The notes: generated from the letters alone by a model not told the origin. A stretch of DNA of 7,252 bases from an uncultured Christensenellaceae bacterium (GCA_934438035.1 CAKSBK010000046.1:1-7252), one strand, 5' to 3'. Positions 1 through 6,055 are shown, counted from the first letter of the stretch. Numbers and translations are program-made.

Positions 1-666
1 AATTCTATCTCCAACTTCTCTTGCAAATCCCATTTCGTGAGTAACAACTACCATTGTCATACCCTCTTTTGCAAGAGACTTCATAACGTTTAAAACCTCG
101 TCTACAAGCTCGGGGTCAAGAGCGCTTGTGGGCTCGTCGAAGAGCATAATTTCCGGCCTCATGGCAAGAGCTCTTGCTATTGCGACTCTTTGCTGCTGTC
201 CGCCGGATAATGAAGAGGGGTAAGCGTCCTTTTTTTCCAGCATTCCTACTTTTCTCAAAAGCTCCTCGGCTTCTTTCTCTGCCGCTGCTTTGTTTTCCTT
301 TTTAACGTGTATCGGCGCTTCGGTTACGTTTTCCAAAACGGTTTTATGCGGCCAAAGATTAAATTGCTGAAAAACCATTCCTACGCTTTTTCTTATTTCA
401 TGAGCTGTATGTTCGTTATATTTCGGGTTCATTCTGCTGTGCCTGGTGCCGTAAATTGTTTTTCCTGCAATTGTTATTGCGCCGTCAGTAGGTGCTTCAA
501 GATAGTTTAAGCATCTTAAAAATGTGCTTTTACCGGAGCCTGAGGGTCCCAATATGCAGACGACTTCACCCTCTTTAATTTCAACGTTTATGTCTTTTAA
601 AACTTCGTTTTTACCGTAAAATTTCTTTAGGCTGTCAACCAAAATTACTACATTTTCACTTTTCAT
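1..666 (-). CDS. Polar amino acid ABC transporter ATP-binding protein, HisP/GlnQ type (3' end cut by window edge)
   Basis: This is the ATPase that powers the importer encoded just upstream; it sits on the inner face of the membrane bound to the two permeases. The first 222 codons are visible and the reading frame is open to the window edge, so roughly 20-35 C-terminal residues are missing compared with the usual 240-255. Visible motifs are Walker [10 protein letters not shown] (40-48), Q-loop FQQFNLWP (99-106), signature LSGGQQQR (153-160), Walker B IMLFDEP (173-179), D-loop SALD (181-184) and the H-loop His210 in [10 protein letters not shown]. The insertion of about 20 residues before the Q-loop and the [13 protein letters not shown] stretch resemble HisP more than sugar or peptide ATPases. 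ATG at 664-666 lies 4 bases after the permease stop, with its GGCAGG ribosome site inside the permease's last codons, so the two are probably translationally coupled. The family call is firm; the substrate is unknown. Confidence 0.96.
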   Translation of the reverse strand, partial: MKSENVVILVDSLKKFYGKNEVLKDINVEIKEGEVVCILGPSGSGKSTFLRCLNYLEAPTDGAITIAGKTIYGTRHSRMNPKYNEHTAHEIRKSVGMVFQQFNLWPHKTVLENVTEAPIHVKKENKAAAEKEAEELLRKVGMLEKKDAYPSSLSGGQQQRVAIARALAMRPEIMLFDEPTSALDPELVDEVLNVMKSLAKEGMTMVVVTHEMGFAREVGDRI

Positions 667-670
667 TGTA

Positions 671-1333
671 TTAACCTGCCTTTACGTTTTTCTTTGACGC
701 CCTTTTTTCCATAAATTTCGAAATCCTTTCGATTATAATATTTATGAGCCAGTAAGCAAGAGCAAGGACGATGTAAACTTCAAACGGACTGAAAGTATAG
801 TTTATAACCTGATTTGCCATCATAGTCATTTCACATACCGTTATTACCGAAAGAACCGAAGAATCTTTAACTGCGGTGATGAACTGACCTGAAAGCGGCG
901 GCATAACTATTGAAATCATTTGAGGAAGAATTATCCTTATGACTGTTTTGAGCTTTGAAATATTAAGCGCTTTTGCAGCTTCAAATTGCCCTTTGGGAAT
1001 TGAGCGCATTCCGCTTTCGAGTATCATTCCGACATATGCGGCGTTGTAAAGAGAAAGACATATTATTCCAACAATCTCCGCAGAGAGCTTTATTCCTAAC
1101 GTAGGGAGGCTGTAATAAACAATATAAGCCTGAATCATAAACGGTACGCAGCGAAAGAGCTTTGAATATATAAGAGCGAGCGCTCTTAAAAACTTAGACT
1201 TTGAAACAAGAAGCTGCCAAATCAATATTCCGAGTATAGAGGCTATGATTATAGACGATACGGAGATTATGAGCGTATATTTCATGCCCTTAAGAATATA
1301 GCTTAAAGCCATTGTTACTGCGTTAAAATCCAT
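671..1333 (-). CDS. Polar amino acid ABC transporter permease, HisM/GlnP type
   Basis: One of the two membrane subunits of the importer. The 220-residue length fits the family of His/Glu/Gln/Arg permeases. Hydrophobic segments lie near residues 19-42, 61-80, 85-105, 140-155 and 185-202. The family's FRGTP-like element is FRCVP (60-64). The cytoplasmic EAA loop, which docks on the ATPase, runs from about 117 to 138 (FEAAKALN then RIILPQ) and carries Asn where the usual EAAxxLG glycine would be. KDSSVLSVI (156-164) matches the conserved KDTSLLSVI. It starts 3 bases after the other permease stops; a perfect AAGGAGG ribosome site lies in that gene's last codons. Together with its partner it should form the heterodimeric channel. 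The exact amino acid transported cannot be read from this subunit. Confidence 0.95.
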   Translation of the reverse strand: MDFNAVTMALSYILKGMKYTLIISVSSIIIASILGILIWQLLVSKSKFLRALALIYSKLFRCVPFMIQAYIVYYSLPTLGIKLSAEIVGIICLSLYNAAYVGMILESGMRSIPKGQFEAAKALNISKLKTVIRIILPQMISIVMPPLSGQFITAVKDSSVLSVITVCEMTMMANQVINYTFSPFEVYIVLALAYWLINIIIERISKFMEKRASKKNVKAG

Positions 1334-1336
1334 AAA

Positions 1337-2011
1337 TCATGCCTCCTTTAACTTGTTAAAAGACTTGTCAAGCTTTTTTGAAACGAGGTTTACTATTCCT
1401 TCCAGCGCGGCGCATAAAACGAAATACAACACGCCTATAAGAAGATAGAACGGTACGCAAACATTTGTCTGCTGAACTAATCTCTGAGCTACTCTTGTCA
1501 TTTCAACTACCGTTATTACGGAAAGAAGAGGGGAAACTTTAATTACGTTTATAAATTCTGTTATAAACTGCGGCAGCACTATTTTGACAACCTGCGGCAG
1601 AATTATTCTTTTTGTAACCTGACCTTTTGTCATTGCAAGAGCTGCGCCGGATTCATATTGACCTTTCGGTATTGCGGAAAAGCCGCCTCTTAATATTTCG
1701 GCAACAAATCCTCCGGAGTTTAAGCTTAAGGCTATTACGCCTGCCTGGGAGGCGGGAATGTCAATGCCTATCATTGCGAGCGCGTAGTAAATTACGAAAA
1801 TCTGCACAAGCAGGGGAGTGCCTCTTACAAAGCTTATATAGACGCTTATTATCCCTTTTATAATCTTGCTTTTTCCTCTTCTTAAAAGTGCAAGAGCAAG
1901 ACCTACAAGTTCGCCTATTACCGCAGCCTCGCAGGAGACTAAAATCGTAGTCAGAAGCCCCTGTAAAATAAGCGGCATATAACTCATAACAAGCGAGAAA
2001 GTTTCATTCAT
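1337..2011 (-). CDS. Polar amino acid ABC transporter permease, HisQ/GlnP type
   Basis: Second membrane subunit of the importer, paralogous to the permease that follows it. A GTG at 2018-2020 is in frame upstream, but I chose ATG at 2009-2011 (224 residues). The ribosome site AGGTGATC matches the 16S rRNA 3' end over eight bases, overlaps that GTG, and is well spaced from the ATG. From this start, VRGTPLLVQ is at 62-70 and KVSPLLSVI at 158-166, both typical of the family. The EAA loop (119-140) is degenerate: YESGAALAM in place of the usual EAAxxLG, ending in the conserved RIILPQ. Hydrophobic segments lie near 8-32, 66-84, 90-108, 142-155 and 186-205. It follows the binding-protein gene after an 87-base gap holding two hairpins, so its expression may be lower than that of the binding protein. 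Confidence 0.95.
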   Translation of the reverse strand: MNETFSLVMSYMPLILQGLLTTILVSCEAAVIGELVGLALALLRRGKSKIIKGIISVYISFVRGTPLLVQIFVIYYALAMIGIDIPASQAGVIALSLNSGGFVAEILRGGFSAIPKGQYESGAALAMTKGQVTKRIILPQVVKIVLPQFITEFINVIKVSPLLSVITVVEMTRVAQRLVQQTNVCVPFYLLIGVLYFVLCAALEGIVNLVSKKLDKSFNKLKEA

Positions 2012-2014
2012 AAA

Positions 2015-2022
2015 GATCACCT
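2015..2022 (-). promoter_or_regulatory. Ribosome binding site that decides the permease start
   Basis: On the minus strand this reads AGGTGATC, complementary to the anti-Shine-Dalgarno end of 16S rRNA over all eight bases. Its AGG core lies 8 bases before ATG 2009-2011, whereas the in-frame GTG at 2018-2020 falls inside the site and cannot be the start served by it. Confidence 0.8.
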
Positions 2023-2036
2023 ACTTTAACGGAGAA

Positions 2037-2067
2037 GTCCCGTTCTTTGTTGTTAAAAGGACGGGAC
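2037..2067 (-). other. Intergenic hairpin between binding-protein and permease genes
   Basis: Perfect 7-bp arms (GTCCCGT and ACGGGAC) enclose a 17-base loop; after one mismatch on the minus strand the stem continues for a few A-T pairs. No T-run follows in the direction of transcription, so it is not a normal intrinsic terminator. Such hairpins after binding-protein genes of ABC operons often stabilise the upstream mRNA or reduce read-through. That role is inferred here. Confidence 0.5.
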
Positions 2068-2071
2068 GTTT

Positions 2072-2090
2072 GGCTTTTATGGCAAAAGCC
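2072..2090 (-). other. Short hairpin just after the binding-protein stop codon
   Basis: A perfect 7-bp stem (GGCTTTT pairing with AAAAGCC) with a 5-base loop begins 9 bases after the TAA of the solute-binding protein. No long T-run follows. With the second hairpin at 2037-2067 it forms a tandem structure. The likely role, protection of the binding-protein message or partial attenuation before the permeases, is an inference. Confidence 0.5.
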
Positions 2091-2098
2091 TCATAAAT

Positions 2099-2983
2099 TT
2101 AAGATTCGGGAACGTATCCTTCTTCGGGAAGATCTGTAGCAACGCCAAACCACTTCTCCTGAAGCTCTGCGAGTTTACCGTTTTCCTTCATCTTTCTAAT
2201 CTCGTCGTTGATAAAATCAGTAAGCTCGGTTTCGTCCTTTCTTAAAGCCCAGGTGAAATATGTCTTGTCGCCTATTTCGCCTACTATTTCATAAACGCCG
2301 GGGTTGTTTTTAACGAGTACGTTTGCGTTTGAAACGCTCTGTGCAACGAGGTCTATAACTCCGTTTTTAAGCTCAAGATATGCCTCGGGGAAGCTTGTGT
2401 AAAGCTTTTCTTCTCCATAGCCCGTTTTTCCGGCAGCCTTAACCTTTTCGTTGTATTTTTCCAAAGCTTCGCACTGACCGCTTCCGTTCTGGCAGCCAAC
2501 AATCTTACCTTCCATATCGTCAATTGTCTTTATGGAGTCGTCGTCAGCTCTTTTAATTAATACTACGGTGCTGTCTGCAATAGGCAGCGTAAGGCTGTAT
2601 TTTTCGCTTCTTTCTTTAGTGCAGGTTACGCTTGTTGCCAAAAGGTCGCATTTGTTGGCTTCAAGCGCGGGCAGACAACCCTGCCAGGGAAGATCCTGCT
2701 GATCAAGCGTAACACCCAAATCCGCAACAATATAGTCTAAAATATCCTTGCCATAGCCAATGACTGTAGTTCCGTCGGTGTCGTAATATTCAAAAGGCTC
2801 AAAGGCGACTTCGGTTACAACGTGCAATACGCCTTCCTTTTTAATTCCTTCAATTGTCACCTCATCGCTTGAAGAAGCGGAAGAGTCACCGGACGTTTCG
2901 GCGCTTTTCTGACAGCCTATAAGACATAAACAGATTAGAGCCGCTATCATAAGCATAGATACAATTTTTCTCAAATTTTTCAT
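2099..2983 (-). CDS. Amino acid ABC transporter solute-binding lipoprotein (family 3)
   Basis: The extracellular, membrane-anchored receptor that captures ligand and delivers it to the permeases. The 294-residue product begins with a lipoprotein signal peptide: MKNLRKI, a hydrophobic core (8-20) and lipobox L21-I-G-C24, followed by a Ser-rich linker (27-40). The two-lobed family-3 fold follows: VAFEPFEYYDTDG (59-71), IGYGKDI (75-81), CDLLATSVTCTKERSEKY (112-129) with Arg125 as the expected ligand-carboxylate residue, and GVIDLVAQS (208-216). By my hand alignment to HisJ/GlnH, the Asp that usually grips the ligand amino group is replaced by Ser216. Five further cysteines (103, 112, 121, 164, 171) are unusual for an exported Firmicute protein. 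ATG follows AAAGGAG by 7 bases. It is first in the importer operon, downstream of the PucR-type regulator. The family is certain; the ligand is unknown. Confidence 0.95.
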   Translation of the reverse strand: MKNLRKIVSMLMIAALICLCLIGCQKSAETSGDSSASSSDEVTIEGIKKEGVLHVVTEVAFEPFEYYDTDGTTVIGYGKDILDYIVADLGVTLDQQDLPWQGCLPALEANKCDLLATSVTCTKERSEKYSLTLPIADSTVVLIKRADDDSIKTIDDMEGKIVGCQNGSGQCEALEKYNEKVKAAGKTGYGEEKLYTSFPEAYLELKNGVIDLVAQSVSNANVLVKNNPGVYEIVGEIGDKTYFTWALRKDETELTDFINDEIRKMKENGKLAELQEKWFGVATDLPEEGYVPES

Positions 2984-3002
2984 AAGGTTTCTCCTTTATA
3001 AA

Positions 3003-3028
3003 TTTATTTAAGCTTTAAATAAAGCTTA
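3003..3028 (-). other. Overlapping AT-rich inverted repeats in the binding-protein leader
   Basis: Two perfect inverted repeats overlap directly upstream of the ribosome binding site of the solute-binding protein. One has 9-bp arms TTTATTTAA and TTAAATAAA (3003-3011 and 3015-3023). The other has 8-bp arms TAAGCTTT and AAAGCTTA (3009-3016 and 3021-3028). They share sequence, so only one can form in RNA at a time. The stems are weak, mostly A-U. A role in translation or mRNA stability is possible but unproven; alternatively they could be a DNA-binding site. Confidence 0.4.
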
Positions 3029-3034
3029 TTTACT

Positions 3035-3072
3035 AAAAAAAGAGACAGTTGCTTTTTTAAGCTCCCGTCCCC
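3035..3072 (-). terminator. Terminator-like hairpin in the leader of the importer operon
   Basis: On the minus strand GGGGACGG (3072-3065) can pair with CTGTCTCT (3048-3041), allowing G-U pairs. After a 2x2 internal loop, GCTT pairs with AAGC around an AAAA loop, and at least six T residues follow (3040-3035). It sits between the candidate TATAAT box at 3117-3122 and the binding-protein ATG, so it would act as an attenuator of the importer operon. A competing hairpin at 3065-3080 would block it. It could instead be simply the terminator of the upstream regulator transcript, if the true importer promoter lies elsewhere. Confidence 0.5.
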
Positions 3073-3116
3073 GTTGACAGTTAATATTTTTTATTGCCGT
3101 CCTTTAATTTAGCTAT

Positions 3117-3122
3117 ATTATA
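3117..3122 (-). promoter_or_regulatory. Candidate -10 box of the importer operon
   Basis: A perfect TATAAT on the minus strand, 134 bases upstream of the binding-protein ATG. At 16-19 bp further upstream no hexamer resembles TTGACA; the 17-bp position reads TAACGC. That is the pattern expected of a promoter needing an activator, and a perfect palindrome lies at the right place for one. Initiation would be near 3110. Confidence 0.5.
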
Positions 3123-3142
3123 CCTCCGTATAAAGCTATGCG

Positions 3143-3161
3143 TTAGTGCAGCATGCACTAA
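3143..3161. promoter_or_regulatory. 19-bp palindrome, candidate operator of the importer operon
   Basis: Perfect 8-bp inverted arms TTAGTGCA and TGCACTAA are separated by 3 bases. The centre (3152) lies about 41-42 bases upstream of the start predicted from the TATAAT at 3117-3122, the classic position for an activator touching RNA polymerase where the -35 box is poor. The adjacent PucR-family gene is the obvious candidate for the binding protein, but this is inferred from position only. The site could also be bound by an unrelated regulator. Confidence 0.5.
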
Positions 3162-3193
3162 TAATATGTAAATAAATTGTGCAGCGTTAACAA

Positions 3194-4888
3194 TCAATTG
3201 TCTTTTAAGCATTTTATAACAAGTGCGATTTTCAGCTCTAAAAGCTCGTCGTAATCGTTAAGCTCGCTGTTAAGTATGCTTTTGATTTTTGCTAAGCGGT
3301 ACGAAAAAGAGTTTCTGTGCATAAACATCATGGACGCGGCGCGGTTTATGTTTTCCGAACAGCGAAAATAACATTCCAGCGTTGCGATAAGATCCGTCTT
3401 GTTTTCTTCGTCGTATTTTATAAGCGGAGAAAGCACGCTTAAAGAAAAAGAATCTCTTTTTTCCTTGGAAACCGAGTTTTTTAAAAAGTAATACAGGCGT
3501 TTATCACAGTAAAAAGCATAGAGCTCGTCGTTTTTACTGTGAGCAAGGGAATTAAGGGCGTCTAAAGCTTGATTAAACGCAGTTTTCATATGCATAATAT
3601 CTTTAGAAAGCTCGCTTATTCCTATGGCTATTCTTTTCCCCGGAATGGTTGAAACGGCGCTTTTATATATTTCTTTAACAAAATCGCCTAAAAGAGCGGA
3701 AGTTTTTATTCCGGAAAGCTCGGATGCCTTTACTCGAAGAAGTATAACTATAAGAGAGCTTCTTCTTACGCTTATTACGCTTCTGTTCATTCCGTAGGCT
3801 ATTTGATAAATATTTCTCGCAAGCTCGCTTTTTTTAAATTCCATGCGCTCGGAATCGTTCATTTTAGCGTTTTTATCTTCTTTAACATCTATGACGATAC
3901 AAACGTAGGGCTTAAAGGGCTCAATTCCGTTTATTCTTGCAAGGTTAATAATTGCGTCTTCCGAGGTTATGTTTGAATCTATAAGGTCGTCAAAAAAGTT
4001 TCCCCTTATGCGGACTCTAAGCTCTTCCTCCTGCTGTATCCTTAAAAATTCCAAGGCGAGTATAGGCACGCTTATTGAAAGCCCGATATGCTCCTGAGTT
4101 TTCAAATCTGATATTATTTCCGGGATTATTATATAACCGTGGTTTGTGCTTCCTGCCAAAATAGGCTGAACACGGCAGTTATAATCTTTTTTGTTTAGGG
4201 TTAATACTCTCGGAACCGAGCCGTTTATTTTATCTATACTTTTAGGCATTGAGGTAATAAATTCCTCGGGAAAAACGGATTTTCCCTGAGAAAAGCTAAG
4301 CGAAGAAGTTAAGATGCGCTTTGCATTTTCGCTGTAGCCGTACCAGGAAACGAGCTTCCACCGCCTGTCTGTAACGATAATAGGGTTTTTAAGTATTTCG
4401 CTTATTCTTCTTGTAAGGTCGAATATGCTCCCGCCGTTTATAAGACAGTCGGTAAGAATGCTTTCAATATCCGCAGTACGTATAAACAAGCGTTCGTCGT
4501 GCCCCGCAAGCTGGTTATTAATATGGTTTGAAATATCCGAAAGGGTATAACGATAGGGTATTTCAACTATGGGGAAACCGAGCTTATCGGCTTCTTTAAT
4601 CATTATTTCGGGAACGGAATCAAAAAATCTTTTTACTTTTATTCCTATTCCCGCGCAATGAAGACGGGATAATCTGCAGATAAATTCAATCTGAAGCTTT
4701 TCGTCGTCTTTAAAAATATAGCCGGTGGTCAAAAGAAAATCTCCTGCCTTAAGCCAGTCGAATATGTCGGGGTTATCTATTATGTTTACGTTTAGGATTT
4801 CGTTATCGGCAAAAGGCTGCGCCGCAACAATTTTAAGCCCATACAGCGGAGAAAGTAAAGTTAAGTCGTTTACGGTGAAGCTGTCCAT
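3194..4888 (-). CDS. PucR-family transcriptional regulator
   Basis: A cytoplasmic DNA-binding regulator; family members (PucR, AdeR, PutR, CdaR-like) control use of purines, amino acids or sugar acids. The 564-residue product has the complete three-part layout. The N-terminal PucR ligand domain (about 1-125) has WLKAGDFLLTTGY (45-57), IGIKVKRF (81-88) and ADKLGFPIVEIP (100-111). A middle region (about 150-470) contains a CdaR GGDEF-like part. The C-terminal HTH_30 domain (about 500-560) has MHRNSFSYRL (523-532), the diagnostic recognition-helix motif. An in-frame ATG lies 20 codons upstream, but ATG 4886-4888 has a perfect AGGAGG 7 bases before it and matches the normal family start. It is transcribed toward the importer genes and probably regulates them. 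The effector is not deducible. Confidence 0.93.
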   Translation of the reverse strand: MDSFTVNDLTLLSPLYGLKIVAAQPFADNEILNVNIIDNPDIFDWLKAGDFLLTTGYIFKDDEKLQIEFICRLSRLHCAGIGIKVKRFFDSVPEIMIKEADKLGFPIVEIPYRYTLSDISNHINNQLAGHDERLFIRTADIESILTDCLINGGSIFDLTRRISEILKNPIIVTDRRWKLVSWYGYSENAKRILTSSLSFSQGKSVFPEEFITSMPKSIDKINGSVPRVLTLNKKDYNCRVQPILAGSTNHGYIIIPEIISDLKTQEHIGLSISVPILALEFLRIQQEEELRVRIRGNFFDDLIDSNITSEDAIINLARINGIEPFKPYVCIVIDVKEDKNAKMNDSERMEFKKSELARNIYQIAYGMNRSVISVRRSSLIVILLRVKASELSGIKTSALLGDFVKEIYKSAVSTIPGKRIAIGISELSKDIMHMKTAFNQALDALNSLAHSKNDELYAFYCDKRLYYFLKNSVSKEKRDSFSLSVLSPLIKYDEENKTDLIATLECYFRCSENINRAASMMFMHRNSFSYRLAKIKSILNSELNDYDELLELKIALVIKCLKDN

Positions 4889-4895
4889 AATAATA

Positions 4896-4901
4896 CCTCC
4901 T
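4896..4901 (-). promoter_or_regulatory. Ribosome binding site fixing the PucR-type start
   Basis: AGGAGG on the minus strand with a 7-base spacer to ATG 4886-4888. It rules out the longer reading that would start 20 codons upstream. A bulged hairpin (CCGAAAG with CTTTC-A-GG) lies against its upstream edge. Confidence 0.8.
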
Positions 4902-4959
4902 GAAAGGAAAAGCTTTCGGAGCCTGCATACTTTAAACATTTCACCCAAATATTATAGAA

Positions 4960-4988
4960 AGTATATACCGCAAAAAAAGAATTGTCAA
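4960..4988 (-). promoter_or_regulatory. Promoter of the PucR-family regulator gene
   Basis: On the minus strand TTGACA (4988-4983), a spacer of exactly 17 bp and TATACT (4965-4960) form a near-consensus housekeeping promoter. The implied leader is about 65 bases. An AT-rich tract lies immediately upstream of the -35 box and could act as an UP element. A second TATAAT at 4956-4951 has no usable -35 and is probably not the main start. Confidence 0.75.
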
Positions 4989-5014
4989 ATTTAAAAAAAT
5001 TTTAAAATAATGTG

Positions 5015-5042
5015 TTTAGTTTTTTTTAAGACGGGTTATAAT
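5015..5042 (+). promoter_or_regulatory. Promoter of the ctsR operon
   Basis: TATAAT at 5037-5042 is perfect. The -35 region is weak (TTTAGT at 5015-5020, 16-bp spacer). The long AT-rich block upstream (4985-5028) could compensate as an UP element. Initiation would be near 5049, immediately before the CtsR heptad repeat. Confidence 0.65.
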
Positions 5043-5051
5043 AAAAGCGAA

Positions 5052-5068
5052 GGTCAAAGAAAGTCAAA
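5052..5068 (+). promoter_or_regulatory. CtsR operator (tandem heptad repeat)
   Basis: GGTCAAA, three bases (GAA), then AGTCAAA match the established CtsR box, a direct repeat of RGTCAAA with a 3-base spacer. It starts about 10 bases after the -10 box and ends before the ctsR ribosome site. Bound CtsR would therefore block initiation or escape of its own operon, the usual autoregulation of class III heat-shock genes. Confidence 0.92.
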
Positions 5069-5084
5069 GTAAGGAGATGAGAAG

Positions 5085-5549
5085 ATGAGCATAATGAGCG
5101 ACAGTATAGAGAGCTTTATAAAGGAAATGATGAGCGAGGCGGACGGCGCCTATGAGCTTAAAAGAAACGAGCTTGCCTCATATTTCGGATGTGCGCCTTC
5201 TCAAATCAATTACGTATTGCAGACGCGCTTTACGCGTGAGAGAGGTTATCTTACCGAATCGAGAAGAGGAGGGGGAGGTTGCATAAAGGTATACAGAATC
5301 GATATTGACAAGCATACGCTTGCGAATAAATTGATTTACGATTACTTTAAACCTGAGCAGTTTTCCGAAAAAAAGGAAAGAGAGCTTTTGGAGGACCTTA
5401 TAAGCATAGGCGTTTTAAACGTAACCGGCGCAAGACTCATATTAAGCGCTTCAAATGATAAAGTGCTTAAAATAAAAGAGCCGGAAAAAAGCGCGGTGAG
5501 AAAAGAAATAGTTAACTCGATGATAGCAATGATGTTTGCTCAAATTTAG
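5085..5549 (+). CDS. ctsR: Transcriptional repressor of class III stress genes CtsR
   Basis: A dimeric winged-helix repressor that binds RGTCAAA tandem repeats upstream of clp and mcs genes and lets go at high temperature or under protein stress. The 154-residue length is normal. The N-terminal DNA-binding domain contains the highly diagnostic CAPSQINYVLQTRF (36-49) and the tetraglycine wing RRGGGGC (60-66); this glycine loop is the heat-sensing element in the family. The C-terminal part (about 85-154) is helical and corresponds to the dimerization and Clp-recognition domain. Cys66 directly after the glycines stands where I would expect a Tyr or similar residue. It has its own operator 17 bases upstream of the start. 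AAGGAG at 5071-5076 lies 8 bases before the ATG. It is the first gene of the four-gene operon, with a 20-base gap to mcsA. Confidence 0.97.
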   Translation: MSIMSDSIESFIKEMMSEADGAYELKRNELASYFGCAPSQINYVLQTRFTRERGYLTESRRGGGGCIKVYRIDIDKHTLANKLIYDYFKPEQFSEKKERELLEDLISIGVLNVTGARLILSASNDKVLKIKEPEKSAVRKEIVNSMIAMMFAQI

Positions 5550-5569
5550 TTTTAAAGAGGTGTTTTATC

Positions 5570-6055
5570 ATGATGTGTCAAAAATGCGGTAAAAATATAG
5601 CTACTGTTCATACAATGACGGTAATAAACGGAGTAAAGGACGAAAAGTATCTTTGCAGCGAATGCGCGGCTAAAGAGAATATCAAAACGGATTTTTCTTT
5701 CCCGAGCTTAAACGATTTCTTCGGCGGCTTCTTTGAGCCGGAGGAGCAAATGATAAAGGAGCTTTCCTGCCCGACCTGCAAAACCACATATAAAGAGTTT
5801 TGCGACACGGGAATGTTAGGTTGTCCGGATTGTTACGAAAACTTCAGGGACAGGATAAAAGGAGTCGTTAAAAAGGTTCAGGGCGGAAATGATTCGCATA
5901 AACCGGAAAAAAGAGAAGAAAAGGCAAATTCAAAGGAAAGAGACGAGCTTAAAAGCTTAAAAACGGAGCTCAAAAAAGCAGTTAAAGAAGAGAACTTCGA
6001 AGAGGCTGCGCAGCTTCGCGATAAGATAAAGGAGATTGAGGAAAATGACAGATAA
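5570..6055 (+). CDS. mcsA: McsA, zinc-binding activator of the McsB arginine kinase
   Basis: Partner protein that binds and stimulates McsB and helps deliver CtsR and other clients to ClpC. The 161-residue product has four CxxC pairs (3/6, 29/32, 67/70, 85/88), expected to form two zinc-binding sites. A charged Lys/Glu-rich linker (about 97-125) follows. The C-terminal UVR motif (about 125-158, with EENFEEAAQLRDKI at 140-153) is the coiled helix pair also found in UvrB and ClpC and used for protein contacts. AAAGAGGTG sits 7-15 bases before the first of two adjacent ATGs, so I take the first. The end overlaps the mcsB start by 11 bases, implying translational coupling. Nothing in it is broken or unusual. 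Confidence 0.96.
   Translation: MMCQKCGKNIATVHTMTVINGVKDEKYLCSECAAKENIKTDFSFPSLNDFFGGFFEPEEQMIKELSCPTCKTTYKEFCDTGMLGCPDCYENFRDRIKGVVKKVQGGNDSHKPEKREEKANSKERDELKSLKTELKKAVKEENFEEAAQLRDKIKEIEENDR

Noticed and set aside
307..510. Open reading frame of 67 codons on the plus strand
   Set aside because: It lies wholly antisense to the ABC ATPase, whose Walker A, signature and Walker B motifs are clear; no ribosome site or recognisable domain.
1627..1863. Plus-strand open frame rich in Leu and Arg
   Set aside because: Antisense shadow of the first permease, with low-complexity composition typical of such shadows.
3065..3105. Two GGACGG segments suggesting a mini-ykkC (guanidine-II) riboswitch with ACGR loops
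   Set aside because: The bases flanking each ACGG do not form the required stems.
3165..3193. Alternative importer promoter starting with TTGTTA just after the regulator stop
   Set aside because: At 17-bp spacing the -10 would be TACATA, a poor match compared with the perfect TATAAT at 3117-3122.
4983..4989. Isolated TGTCAAA resembling half of a CtsR site
   Set aside because: No second heptad at 3-base spacing; it is explained by the TTGACA box of the PucR-type promoter on the other strand.
4725..4994. Plus-strand open frame of 89 codons
   Set aside because: Overlaps the conserved N-terminus of the PucR-family protein and the divergent promoter; no supporting ribosome site or domain.
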